This document shows, piece by piece, positions 10,555 to 19,270 of a DNA stretch of 64,000 nt; position 1 is the first letter of the stretch, and each line of letters begins with the position of its first letter. Made by a program: the position numbers and the translations under genes. The notes beneath the pieces were generated by a model, which made no database searches, was not told where the DNA came from, and was given only the letters and a program-made list of their open reading frames with translations. The DNA is from Aquincola tertiaricarbonis (GTDB lineage Bacteria; Pseudomonadota; Gammaproteobacteria; Burkholderiales; Burkholderiaceae_C): contig NZ_JZUE01000001.1 in the NCBI RefSeq assembly GCF_000969605.1, forward strand, positions 372,001 to 436,000. The letters run 5' to 3'.

Positions 10555-10989
10555 ATGCGCATCGGGGAACTGGCGGCCGCCGCCGGCATGGACGTGGACA
10601 CGGTGCGCTTCTATGAGAAGTCGGGTCTGCTGCCCGCGCCGGCCCGCGGCGACAACAACTACCGGCGCTACGACCACGCCGCGCTGCAGCGCCTGCGGTT
10701 CATCGCCAACTGCCGCGCGCTGGACATGAGCCTGGACGAGATCCGCGTGCTGCTGGCCCACCTGGACGCGCCCGACGCGGATTGCTCGGTGGTGGACCAG
10801 GTGGTGGCCGAGCACCTGGGCCACGTGCGGGAGCGCATCGCCGCGCTGCAGGTGCTGGAGCGGCAGCTGGCAATGCTGCAGCGCTCCTGCCAGCAGGCGC
10901 AGCCGGGCGAGCTGTGCGGCATCGTCCTGGCGCTGGGCGAGGCCCGCGACACCGAACTGCCACCGGCCCGCGGCGTGCACAGCCGGTAG
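10555..10989 (+). CDS. cadR: Cd(II)/Pb(II)-responsive MerR-family regulator CadR
   Basis: A 144-residue MerR-type metal sensor. The N-terminal winged helix-turn-helix begins MRIGELAAAAGM with the TVRFYEKSGLLP motif; a dimerisation helix follows. Cys77, Cys112 and Cys121 correspond to the Cys77/Cys112/Cys119 set known to bind Cd or Pb in CadR/PbrR proteins, which separates it from ZntR and CueR. An AGGAG ribosome site lies six bases before the ATG. It is divergent from the P-type ATPase and probably represses and activates through the operator between the genes. Confidence 0.93.
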   Translation: MRIGELAAAAGMDVDTVRFYEKSGLLPAPARGDNNYRRYDHAALQRLRFIANCRALDMSLDEIRVLLAHLDAPDADCSVVDQVVAEHLGHVRERIAALQVLERQLAMLQRSCQQAQPGELCGIVLALGEARDTELPPARGVHSR

Positions 10990-11955
<966 letters not shown>

Positions 11956-11960
11956 TCCGA

Positions 11961-12008
11961 CGCCTGCGTAGGCATCCGCCGACAACGTCGTCCAACTTTA
12001 CGCAGGCG
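11961..12008. terminator. Inverted repeat after argB, possible hairpin
   Basis: CGCCTGCGTA (11961-11970) and its perfect complement TACGCAGGCG (11999-12008) flank a 28-base loop immediately behind argB. The stem is strong, but the loop is long and no T-run follows directly, so it may be a rho-independent terminator variant, an mRNA 3-prime stabiliser or a protein-binding dyad. Confidence 0.4.
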
Positions 12009-12162
12009 GCTGGCTTCTTTCCGCAAAATTGGCGCTGACACCAGCCTCGTGCCCGCATTGTTCGCGTCGGCGCAATGCGTCGTTGCCGGCATTCGGGTTT
12101 TTCTCATCCAGGGTTGCTCCCTACAGTCCTTCCCATCGACAACGTTTATGGAAGGAACTGAC

Positions 12163-12549
12163 ATGAAGACCCGTTTCATCGCTGCTGCTTCGCTGGCTGC
12201 CCTCCTGGCCTCGGGTGGCGCATTCGCCCAGTCCGACGTCTCCCGTGTCGACATCACCGGCCGCAATACCACTTCGGCCTGGAACAACGGTGACACCAAC
12301 GGCAACAAGGAGCCGGCAAGCTACAGCAACGCCGTCAGCCGCAGCGAAGTGGTGGCGCAGACCCGCGCCGCCATGGCCGCCGGCGACCGCTTCGCCATCG
12401 GCGACACCTATGGCCAGCAACTGGGCCAGCGCTTCCAGCAGCCCGAGCTGAACCAGGTGGCCGGCACCAAGAGCCGCGACCAGGTGCGTGCCGAGGCCAT
12501 CAGCGCCATGCGCAACGACCAGATCGTCGACGGCGACACCAACAGCTAA
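12163..12549 (+). CDS. Small secreted protein, DUF4148-like
   Basis: A 128-residue protein with a clear Sec signal peptide (MKTRF, hydrophobic Ala/Leu core, cleavage after AFA near residue 22). The mature part repeats a short element: SRSEVVAQTRAAMAAGDRFAIGDTYGQ and later SRDQVRAEAISAMRNDQIVDGD, each with a Ser-Arg-x-x-Val helix start, which is the style of the DUF4148 proteins abundant in Burkholderiales. The function is unknown. GAAGGA six to seven bases before the ATG is a good ribosome site and fixes this start over an upstream one. It is probably periplasmic and monocistronic. Confidence 0.75.
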   Translation: MKTRFIAAASLAALLASGGAFAQSDVSRVDITGRNTTSAWNNGDTNGNKEPASYSNAVSRSEVVAQTRAAMAAGDRFAIGDTYGQQLGQRFQQPELNQVAGTKSRDQVRAEAISAMRNDQIVDGDTNS

Positions 12550-12601
12550 GGCGTCCCCGCTGCGCCGGAGGGCCGGCGGGCCTCATGCGACGATCTGCCG
12601 C

Positions 12602-13324
12602 ATGACCGCCCGCTGCCTCTGGCTTTTTGATCTCGACGACACGCTTCACGACGCAGGCGCCTTCGTCTTTGGCGCCCTGCATGAATCCATGGGTGCCTAC
12701 GTGCAACGGGAGTTGCGCGTGCCGCCCGAGGAGGCCGACCGCCTGCGCCGCCTCTATTGGCTGCGCTACGGCGCCACGCTGCTGGGGCTGGTGAAGCACC
12801 ACGGCGTCAAGCCCGCGCACTTCCTGCACGAGACGCACCTGCTGCCCGACCTGGAGCAGCGCATCAATGGGCACCGCCATGACCTTGCGGTGCTGCGCCG
12901 CCTGCCCGGACGCAAGATCATCCTCACCAATGCGCCGCGCGCCTATGCCATGCGGGTGCTGCAGGCGCTGGGCATTGCGCGTTGGTTCGACGGGGTGGTC
13001 ACGATCGAGGACATGGCCATGTTCGGCCACCTGCGCCCCAAGCCCGATGCGCGCATGCTGCGGGCGCTGGCCGCCCGGCTGCGGGTGCCGCCGTCGCGCT
13101 GCATCCTGGTGGAAGACACGCTGCAGCATCAGAAGGCCGCGCGCAGCATCGGCATGCACACGGTGTGGATGCAGCGCTTCGGCCGGCGGGGCTCGCCGGT
13201 GCGTGCCCGCCGCCAGCGCTGGACCATGCAACCGGCCTACGTGGACCGCACCATCGGCCGCCTGGCGCAGCTGCTGCCGGCTGGAAAACACTGGCCGACG
13301 TCACTTGGCAACCCATTGAAGTGA
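12602..13324 (+). CDS. Pyrimidine 5'-nucleotidase, HAD superfamily
   Basis: A 240-residue HAD hydrolase. Motif I is WLFDLDDTLHD with the nucleophilic Asp near residue 10, motif II is the ILTNAPR segment, motif III/IV are the KPDARM and LVEDTLQHQKAA stretches. This pattern (FDLDDTL, TNAP, EDT) is that of the SDT1/YjjG-like pyrimidine 5-prime-nucleotidases found beside slmA in betaproteobacteria. It should dephosphorylate UMP/CMP or non-canonical pyrimidine nucleotides. The C-terminal 30 residues are basic and less conserved. The next gene starts 75 bases downstream and is likely co-transcribed. Confidence 0.85.
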   Translation: MTARCLWLFDLDDTLHDAGAFVFGALHESMGAYVQRELRVPPEEADRLRRLYWLRYGATLLGLVKHHGVKPAHFLHETHLLPDLEQRINGHRHDLAVLRRLPGRKIILTNAPRAYAMRVLQALGIARWFDGVVTIEDMAMFGHLRPKPDARMLRALAARLRVPPSRCILVEDTLQHQKAARSIGMHTVWMQRFGRRGSPVRARRQRWTMQPAYVDRTIGRLAQLLPAGKHWPTSLGNPLK

Positions 13325-13399
13325 GTGCTTCTGGGGAGGGTGAGTAATTGTTTCTGCATGCAAGAATCGACGGAACCGTTGACTCTTTCGCACTTCGCG

Positions 13400-14044
13400 A
13401 TGTCAGATTTTTCGTCGATCCCGGAGAACGACCGGCTGGAGTCCAACGGCGGCTCGCCGGCGCGCAAGCGACCCAAGCCTGGTGAGCGCCGGGTGCAGAT
13501 CCTTGAAACCCTCGCCCAGATGCTGGAGCAGCCAGGCGCCGAGCGTGTGACCACGGCGGCGCTCGCGTCGCGGCTTGAGGTGAGCGAAGCCGCCCTCTAC
13601 CGTCACTTCGCCAGCAAGGCGCAGATGTTCGAGGCGCTGATCGACTTCATCGAAAGCAGCGTGTTCACCCTGGTCACACAGATCGTCGAGCGCGAGCCGC
13701 AAGGCCAGGTGCAGGCGCACCGCAGCGTCGCCGTGCTGCTGCAGTTCGCCGAGAAGAACCCCGGCATGGTCCGCGTGATGGTGGGCGATGCGCTGGTGTT
13801 CGAGAACGAACGCCTGGCCACCCGCATGAACCAGTTCTTCGACCGGCTGGAGTCCATGCTGCGCCAGAGCCTGCGCGGCGCGGCCGAAAACGCCGGCTCC
13901 AACACGCCCACGGTGGACGGGCAGGTGCGTGCCTCGGTGCTCACCGCGTTCGCCATCGGCCGGCTGCATCGGTATGCGCGCTCGGGCTTCAAGCGCCAGC
14001 CCACCGAGCACCTGGAAGCTTCGCTGCAGATGCTGGCCTGCTGA
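13400..14044 (+). CDS. slmA: TetR-family nucleoid occlusion factor SlmA
   Basis: DNA-binding division inhibitor that blocks FtsZ assembly over the nucleoid. The 214-residue product has a flexible N-terminus, a RKRPKPGERR basic stretch, then the TetR helix-turn-helix (about residues 35-80) with AALASRLEVSEAALYRHFASKAQMFE, which is the SlmA signature, and a helical dimer domain. ATG 13400 resembles the family start (Met-Ser-Asp), although an ATG at 13358 in the same frame has a GGGAGG stretch further upstream and cannot be excluded. The pyrimidine nucleotidase gene precedes it. Confidence 0.9.
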   Translation: MSDFSSIPENDRLESNGGSPARKRPKPGERRVQILETLAQMLEQPGAERVTTAALASRLEVSEAALYRHFASKAQMFEALIDFIESSVFTLVTQIVEREPQGQVQAHRSVAVLLQFAEKNPGMVRVMVGDALVFENERLATRMNQFFDRLESMLRQSLRGAAENAGSNTPTVDGQVRASVLTAFAIGRLHRYARSGFKRQPTEHLEASLQMLAC

Positions 14045-14078
14045 GGCCACGTCCGGCCGGGCTGCTACCGTAGCGGCC

Positions 14079-14744
14079 ATGCTGGACCTCACCTGGGGCG
14101 GCGAAACGCTGCGCCTGCTGCCGCAAAAGGCGGCCTTCCTTCCCGACCACCACATGCTGCTCATCGCCGATGCCCACATCGGCAAGGCGGTGAGCTTCCG
14201 CCGCCTGGGCGTGCCGGTGCCGCGAGGCACCACCACCGACAACCTGCAGCGGCTGGACGAACTGCTGGGCCTGCACCCGGTGGCCCACGTCGTGTTCCTG
14301 GGCGACCTGCTGCATTCGGCGCATGCCCATGCCGCGCCCACGCTGGCTGCCTTCGGCGCCTGGCGCGAGCGGCACGCCCGGCTCGAGATCACCCTGGTGC
14401 GGGGCAACCACGACGACCGCGCCGGCGATCCGCCGCCGTGGCTGGGCATCCGCTGCGTGGACGAGCCGCTGCCGCTGGGCGGCCTGGCTTTGTGCCATCA
14501 CCCGCAGCCGCGGCCGGGCCGGCAGGTGGTGGCCGGCCACCTGCATCCTGGCGCCCGGCTGGGCCGCGGCCTGGACCGGGTGCGCGTGCCATGTTTCCAC
14601 TTCCGCGCTGGCGTGGCGGTGATGCCGGCGTTCGGCAGCTTCACCGGGCTGCATCCGGTGGAACGCCAGCCGGGCGACCGGCTGGTGGCAGTGGCCGACG
14701 GGCAGCTGTTCGACGTGCCCGATCGCCTGGTGCCTGCTCGCTAA
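14079..14744 (+). CDS. pdeM: Calcineurin-type phosphoesterase, ligase-associated PdeM-like
   Basis: A 221-residue metallophosphoesterase with the full metal-site series: DAHIGK (Asp31, His33), GDLLHS (Asp76), RGNHDD (Asn110, His111) and GHLHPG near residue 150. The N-terminal LTWGGETLRLLP and the FRRLGVPVPRG region match the ligase-associated DNA damage response endonuclease PdeM family. In many genomes pdeM sits with an ATP-dependent DNA ligase, an exonuclease and a Lhr-type helicase; none is beside it here. It is preceded by slmA and followed, after 43 bases, by a DUF815 ATPase. Confidence 0.85.
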   Translation: MLDLTWGGETLRLLPQKAAFLPDHHMLLIADAHIGKAVSFRRLGVPVPRGTTTDNLQRLDELLGLHPVAHVVFLGDLLHSAHAHAAPTLAAFGAWRERHARLEITLVRGNHDDRAGDPPPWLGIRCVDEPLPLGGLALCHHPQPRPGRQVVAGHLHPGARLGRGLDRVRVPCFHFRAGVAVMPAFGSFTGLHPVERQPGDRLVAVADGQLFDVPDRLVPAR

Positions 14745-14787
14745 ACTGGCCGGCTTGGCCGCGCGCCGGCTGTTGCCTTTCCCGCCC

Positions 14788-15657
14788 ATGTCCACCGACC
14801 TCGAACGACTGATGCAGCGCGCCGATGCGCTGCTGGCCCGCCTGGAAGCGGTGCTGCCGCTGCCGCCCGCCACCCCCGACTGGTCAGCAGCCGTCGCCTG
14901 GCGCTACCGCAAGCGGCGTGGCGCCGGTGTGCTGGAGCCGGTGCGGCATGTCTCCACCATCCGCCTGTCGGACCTGCAGGAAATCGACGGGCAGAAGGAG
15001 CGGCTCGTGCGCAACACCCGTCAGTTCGTCGAAGGCCGGGCGGCGAACAACGTGCTGCTGACCGGAGCCCGGGGCACCGGCAAGAGCTCGCTGGTGAAGG
15101 CCTGCCTGAACGAGTTCTCCGGCCGCGGCTTGCGCCTGATCGAGGTGGACAAGGCCGACATGGTCGACCTGCCCGACCTGGTGGACCTGGTGGGCGATCG
15201 CCCCGAGCGCTTCATCGTCTTCTGCGACGATCTCAGCTTCGACGAGGGCGAACCGGGCTACAAGGCGCTGAAGTCCATGCTCGACGGCTCGGTGGCCCAG
15301 GCCAGCGACAACGTGCTGATCTATGCCACCAGCAACCGCCGCCACCTGCTGCCCGAGTACATGAAGGAGAACCTCAGCTACACCCACACCGAGGACGGCG
15401 AGGTACATCCCGGCGAGGTGGTCGAAGAGAAGATCTCCCTGTCCGAGCGTTTCGGCCTGTGGGTCAGCTTCTATCCGTTCAGCCAGGCCGAATACCTGGC
15501 CATCGTCGGCCAGTGGCTGCAGCACTTCGGCATCGCGCCCGAGCGCATCGAGGCCGCGCGGCCGCAGGCGCTGGTGTGGGCCCTGGAACGCGGCTCCCGC
15601 TCCGGCCGGGTGGCCTACCAGTTCGCCCGCGACTTCTCGGGGCGTGACGATGCCTGA
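14788..15657 (+). CDS. DUF815 family AAA ATPase
   Basis: A 289-residue P-loop ATPase. After an N-terminal helical part of about 55 residues comes VSTIRLSDLQEIDGQKE, Walker A GARGTGKSS (residues 93-101), Walker B FIVFCDDL (about 143-150), sensor-like ATSNRRHLLPE and the family-specific PGEVVEEKISLSERFGLW segment. DUF815 proteins are widespread and uncharacterised. The next gene, a Nudix hydrolase, starts eight bases before this stop, so the two are translationally coupled, an association seen in many betaproteobacteria. The ATG at 14788 begins the conserved protein; an upstream in-frame GTG/ATG would add an unconserved stretch. Confidence 0.9.
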   Translation: MSTDLERLMQRADALLARLEAVLPLPPATPDWSAAVAWRYRKRRGAGVLEPVRHVSTIRLSDLQEIDGQKERLVRNTRQFVEGRAANNVLLTGARGTGKSSLVKACLNEFSGRGLRLIEVDKADMVDLPDLVDLVGDRPERFIVFCDDLSFDEGEPGYKALKSMLDGSVAQASDNVLIYATSNRRHLLPEYMKENLSYTHTEDGEVHPGEVVEEKISLSERFGLWVSFYPFSQAEYLAIVGQWLQHFGIAPERIEAARPQALVWALERGSRSGRVAYQFARDFSGRDDA

Positions 15658-16099
15658 CGAGCCGCAGCAGGGTGTCGACCGCACGCCGGTGGACGTGGCC
15701 GTGGGCGTGCTGATCGACGCCGACGGGCGCTTCCTGCTCACCTCGCGCCCGCAGGGCAAGGTGTACGCCGGGTACTGGGAATTCCCGGGCGGCAAGCTGG
15801 AGGCGGGCGAGTCGGTCGAGCAGGCGCTGCGGCGCGAGCTGATCGAGGAACTGGGCATCACCATCGGCCCGGTGCACCCCTGGCGGGTGGAGATCGTCGA
15901 CTACGAACATGCCCGCGTGCGACTGCATTTCTGCAAGGTGTTCGACTGGCGCGGCGAGTTCGAGATGCGCGAGGCGCAGCAGATGGCCTGGAACCAGCTG
16001 CCGGTGCAGGTGCAGCCGGTGCTGCCGGGCACGGTGCCGGTGCTGCAATGGTTCGCGCAGGAGCGCGGCTTCACCGGGCCCACCCACCCCGCGCCGTAA
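15650..16099 (+). CDS. Nudix hydrolase, MutT-like
   Basis: A 149-residue Nudix protein. The Nudix box spans residues 48-70 (GGKLEAGES...[10 protein letters not shown]) with both catalytic glutamates present. The flanking [19 protein letters not shown] and [10 protein letters not shown] are those of MutT/8-oxo-dGTP diphosphatases, so a sanitising role for oxidised nucleotides is likely but not proven. ATG 15650 overlaps the DUF815 stop; a GTG six bases earlier is an equal alternative. No separate thiamine phosphate synthase domain is fused. Confidence 0.88.
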   Translation: MPDEPQQGVDRTPVDVAVGVLIDADGRFLLTSRPQGKVYAGYWEFPGGKLEAGESVEQALRRELIEELGITIGPVHPWRVEIVDYEHARVRLHFCKVFDWRGEFEMREAQQMAWNQLPVQVQPVLPGTVPVLQWFAQERGFTGPTHPAP

Positions 16100-16108
16100 A
16101 CTGCAGTC

Positions 16109-16498
16109 ATGGACTGGCTGGACAGCATCAAGTGGGACCGCGACGGGCTGGTGCCCGTCATCGCGCAGGAGCACGGCACCAAGGACGTGCTGATGTTCGC
16201 CTTCATGAACCGGGAGGCGCTGGCCCGCACGGCGGCGCTGGGCGAGGCGGTGTACTGGAGCCGCTCCCGCCAGCGCCTGTGGCACAAGGGCGAGGAATCC
16301 GGCCACATCCAGAAGGTGCACGCCCTACGGCTGGACTGCGACAACGACGTAGTGCTGATGGAAGTGACCCAGCAGGGCCACACTCCCGGCATCGCCTGCC
16401 ACACCGGGCGCCACTCCTGCTTCTTCCAGCGGCTGGAGGACGGCGAGTGGAAAAGCGTCGATCCGGTCTTGAAAGACCCCGAAAGCATCTACAAATGA
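16109..16498 (+). CDS. hisI: Phosphoribosyl-AMP cyclohydrolase
   Basis: HisI opens the purine ring of phosphoribosyl-AMP in histidine synthesis. The 129-residue product has [12 protein letters not shown]-type start, the [18 protein letters not shown] motif, and the zinc/magnesium ligands in DCDNDVVL and [13 protein letters not shown]. It is a free-standing HisI, not fused to HisE, and its TGA overlaps the next ATG as ATGA. Other his genes are not in this window, so this is either the end of a split his operon or a relocated piece. Confidence 0.97.
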   Translation: MDWLDSIKWDRDGLVPVIAQEHGTKDVLMFAFMNREALARTAALGEAVYWSRSRQRLWHKGEESGHIQKVHALRLDCDNDVVLMEVTQQGHTPGIACHTGRHSCFFQRLEDGEWKSVDPVLKDPESIYK

Positions 16499-16842
16499 GC
16501 GGTAACGACACGTTGGCGCGGCTGGCCGAAGTCATCGAATCGCGCAAGGGCGCCTGTCCCGACACCAGCTACGTGGCGCGCCTGTTCCACAAGGGCACCG
16601 ACGCCATCCTGAAGAAGATCGGCGAAGAAGCCACCGAAACCGTGATGGCGGCCAAGGACGGCGACCGCCCGAAGATCGTCTATGAGGTGGCCGACCTGTG
16701 GTTCCACTCCATGGTGGCGCTGGCGGCCTTCGATTTGAAGCCGGCCGACGTGCTGGCCGAACTCGAACGGCGCGAAGGGCTCTCAGGCTTGGAAGAGTTC
16801 GCGCTGCGCAAGGTGCAGCAGCGCGAGAACACCGGCGAATAG
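16495..16842 (+). CDS. hisE: Phosphoribosyl-ATP pyrophosphatase
   Basis: HisE hydrolyses phosphoribosyl-ATP to phosphoribosyl-AMP, the step before HisI. The 115-residue all-helical MazG-like product contains [24 protein letters not shown] and [14 protein letters not shown], giving the acidic metal-binding residues of the EExxE/ExxD pattern. It overlaps hisI by four bases and both products act in sequence. The downstream membrane-protein gene follows by 21 bases with a GGAGG ribosome site. Confidence 0.97.
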   Translation: MSGNDTLARLAEVIESRKGACPDTSYVARLFHKGTDAILKKIGEEATETVMAAKDGDRPKIVYEVADLWFHSMVALAAFDLKPADVLAELERREGLSGLEEFALRKVQQRENTGE

Positions 16843-16863
16843 CCCTTTGCAGGAGGTAGTCCC

Positions 16864-17250
16864 GTGAGCCCGATCGTCGACGTCATGCCCGATCTGCAGC
16901 GCGAGCGTTCGCTGCGCAACATCGGCCACATCAGCTACGCGCTGCATGCCATCGTCGCGGTGGGCGCGGTGCTGCCGGCCTTCCAGCCGACGGTGCTGTT
17001 GCTGGTGGCGGCCTTCATCCTCGACCTGGTCAAGCGCAACGACGCCGACGGCACCTGGCAGGAGTCGCACTTCCGCTGGCGCATCCGCAGCGTGCTGTGG
17101 GCTGCCGGCCTGTACCTCGTCACGGCACCGCTGTGGCTGCTGTTCTTCGTGCCCGGGTGGATTGCCTGGGGCCTGATCTCCATCTGGTTCCTGTACCGCG
17201 TCATCCGCGGCTGGCTGGCGCTGGCCGATGGCCGGCCGATGCCGAACTGA
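16864..17250 (+). CDS. DUF4870-like small membrane protein
   Basis: A 128-residue membrane protein with three to four hydrophobic helices and a basic loop (HFRWRIRSVLW). The first helix is preceded by RNIGHISYALHAI, and the ending is WFLYRVIRGWLALADGRPMP; this pattern fits the DUF4870/Tic20-like helical membrane proteins that commonly sit between hisE and a HIT gene in Burkholderiales. Function unknown. GGAGG lies about nine bases before the GTG at 16864. Confidence 0.8.
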   Translation: MSPIVDVMPDLQRERSLRNIGHISYALHAIVAVGAVLPAFQPTVLLLVAAFILDLVKRNDADGTWQESHFRWRIRSVLWAAGLYLVTAPLWLLFFVPGWIAWGLISIWFLYRVIRGWLALADGRPMPN

Positions 17251-17281
17251 CCCCTACTTCCCGCAACGCCGAGCCCCGCGC

Positions 17282-17629
17282 ATGCACAGCGACCCGAACT
17301 GCATCTTCTGCAAGATCGCCGCCGGACAGATCCCGGCCCGCAAGGTCCATGAGGACGACGAGCTGATCGCCTTCCATGACATTGCGCCGTGGGCGCCGGT
17401 GCATGTGCTCATCGTGCCCAAGGAGCACATCGGCTCGATGATGGAGGTGACGGAAGCACACGAGGCGCTGCTGGGCCGGATGATGGTGCTCAGCGTGAAG
17501 CTGATGCGCGAATTGGGCGTGACCAACGGTTACCGCCACGTGATCAACACCGGTGCGGACGGCGGCCAGGAAGTGCCGCACCTGCACCTGCATGCAATGG
17601 GCGGTCCGCGCCCTTGGAACAAGGGCTGA
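17282..17629 (+). CDS. HIT family purine nucleoside phosphoramidase (HinT type)
   Basis: A 115-residue histidine-triad protein. CIFCKIAAGQIPA at the N-terminus carries the zinc-site cysteines of the HINT branch, and the catalytic triad motif is at His100, His102 and His104 in VPHLHLHAMGG. HinT enzymes hydrolyse adenosine phosphoramidates and aminoacyl-adenylates. It lies between the DUF4870-like gene and tatA, a common order. The ATG at 17282 is chosen because it starts at the conserved segment. Confidence 0.93.
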   Translation: MHSDPNCIFCKIAAGQIPARKVHEDDELIAFHDIAPWAPVHVLIVPKEHIGSMMEVTEAHEALLGRMMVLSVKLMRELGVTNGYRHVINTGADGGQEVPHLHLHAMGGPRPWNKG

Positions 17630-17695
17630 ACCCCCCACGCCAAGGCTGTCATGGCCGCCCCCTAGAATCGTTGGATTCCCTCGAAGGAGATTGAT

Positions 17696-17938
17696 ATGGG
17701 TTCGTTCAGCATCTGGCATTGGCTGATCGTGTTGTTGGTGGTCGTGTTGATCTTCGGTACCAAGAAGCTGAAGAACATGGGCTCCGACCTCGGCGGTGCG
17801 GTCAAGGGTTTCAAGGACGGCGTGCGCGGTGGCTCCGAAGGCGTCGACGGCACCGACGTGCCGCCGCAGCAGGTGGGCACGCAGCGCAGCGCGGCCGACC
17901 CGCACACGGTCGACGTCGAAGCCAAGCGCAAGTCCTGA
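17696..17938 (+). CDS. tatA: Sec-independent protein translocase protein TatA
   Basis: An 80-residue single-span protein: a short N-terminus, a membrane helix (about residues 7-21), the [14 protein letters not shown] hinge and amphipathic helix, and a charged tail. TatA forms the pore-like oligomers for folded proteins. AAGGAG lies seven bases ahead of the ATG. A TAGAAT hexamer about 28 bases upstream could be a -10 for a promoter serving tatABC, though no good -35 accompanies it. The Rieske protein encoded later in this window is a likely Tat client. Confidence 0.96.
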   Translation: MGSFSIWHWLIVLLVVVLIFGTKKLKNMGSDLGGAVKGFKDGVRGGSEGVDGTDVPPQQVGTQRSAADPHTVDVEAKRKS

Positions 17939-17975
17939 GGCGGCGTCGCCTTGAAGTTGCCTGCATGAGCGCTGC

Positions 17976-18458
17976 ATGATCGATTTCGGTTTCGACAAGC
18001 TCGCGTTGATCGGCGCGGTGGCCTTGATCGTCATCGGCCCCGAGCGCCTGCCGAAGGTGGCCCGCACCGTGGGCCACTTCGTCGGCAAGGCGCAGCGCTA
18101 CGTGGCCGAGGTGAAGGCCGAGGTCAACCGGTCGATCGAGCTCGATGAGCTGAAGAAGATGAAGACGCAGTTCGAGGACGCGGCGCGCAACGTCGAGCAG
18201 ACGGTGCACACCGAGTTCAACCAGCACACGACCGACCTTCAGCGCGACTGGGACGATGCCGCCACCGCCGGCCTGGCGCCCGCGGTGGGCACCGAGCCGC
18301 TGAGCACGCCGGTGCCCGAGTACCGGCATCCGCGCAAGAACTGGCGGCTCAAGCGGGGTGCGGTGCCCCAGTGGTACAAGCAGAAGGCCGGCATCCGCAC
18401 CAAGGCGCAGTCGGGCGCGGCCCGGGTGGCCCGCCACCGGCCGAAACGCTGGTCATGA
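17976..18458 (+). CDS. tatB: Sec-independent protein translocase protein TatB
   Basis: A 160-residue Tat[27 protein letters not shown] is the typical N-terminal helix with the conserved Glu and GPERLP hinge, followed by a long amphipathic helix and a variable, basic C-terminal region. TatB with TatC recognises twin-arginine signals. The gene overlaps tatC by four bases as ATGA, so stoichiometric translation is likely. It follows tatA by 37 bases. Confidence 0.96.
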   Translation: MIDFGFDKLALIGAVALIVIGPERLPKVARTVGHFVGKAQRYVAEVKAEVNRSIELDELKKMKTQFEDAARNVEQTVHTEFNQHTTDLQRDWDDAATAGLAPAVGTEPLSTPVPEYRHPRKNWRLKRGAVPQWYKQKAGIRTKAQSGAARVARHRPKRWS

Positions 18459-19246
18459 GCGCTGAAGAGAAAGACGAACTCGAAGGCACCGAACAGCCCT
18501 TCGTGTCGCATCTGGTCGAGCTGCGCGACCGCCTGATCCGGGCGCTGATCGCGGTGGGCGTGGTGTTCGGCGCGCTGTGCCTGTGGCCCGGGCCCGGCGG
18601 CCTCTACGACCTGCTGGCCGCGCCGTTGGTGTCCACCCTGCCAGTGGGCGCCACGCTGATCGCCACCAACGTGATCTCGCCGTTCGTGGTGCCGCTGAAG
18701 ATCACGCTGATGGCGGCCTTCCTGATCGCGCTGCCGGTGGTGCTGTGGCAGGTGTGGGCCTTCGTCGCGCCCGGCCTGTACTCGCACGAAAAGAAGCTGG
18801 TGCTGCCGCTGGTGGTGTCGAGCACGCTGCTGTTCTTCGTGGGCGTGGCCTTCTGCTACTTCTTCGTGTTCGGCCAGGTGTTCAAGTTCATCCAGAGCTT
18901 CGCACCCAAGAGCATCACCGCCGCGCCTGACATCGAGGCCTACCTCAGCTTCGTGCTGACGATGTTCATCGCCTTCGGCACCGCGTTCGAGGTGCCGATC
19001 GTGGTCATCGTGCTGGCGCGGATGGGCCTGGTCAGCATCGAGAAGCTGAAGGCCTTCCGCGGCTACTTCATCGTGCTGGCCTTCATCATCGCCGCGGTGA
19101 TCACGCCGCCCGACGTGGTGTCGCAGCTGGCGCTGGCCGTGCCGATGTGCCTGCTGTACGAGCTGGGCATCTGGGCGGCGCAGGTGTTCATCAAGCACAC
19201 CCAGGCGCCGGACGCCGACGCCGAGAGCAAGACCTCCGCGAGCTGA
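18455..19246 (+). CDS. tatC: Sec-independent protein translocase protein TatC
   Basis: A 263-residue six-helix membrane protein, the twin-arginine signal receptor. The cytosolic N-terminus has [15 protein letters not shown], the first periplasmic loop and [19 protein letters not shown] follow, and the [24 protein letters not shown] region is diagnostic. The charged C-tail is short. The start at 18455 overlaps the tatB stop. The convergent protease gene ends 24 bases beyond. Confidence 0.97.
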   Translation: MSAEEKDELEGTEQPFVSHLVELRDRLIRALIAVGVVFGALCLWPGPGGLYDLLAAPLVSTLPVGATLIATNVISPFVVPLKITLMAAFLIALPVVLWQVWAFVAPGLYSHEKKLVLPLVVSSTLLFFVGVAFCYFFVFGQVFKFIQSFAPKSITAAPDIEAYLSFVLTMFIAFGTAFEVPIVVIVLARMGLVSIEKLKAFRGYFIVLAFIIAAVITPPDVVSQLALAVPMCLLYELGIWAAQVFIKHTQAPDADAESKTSAS

Positions 19247-19270
19247 CGCGTGGGGCGTGCGCCGACGGGC

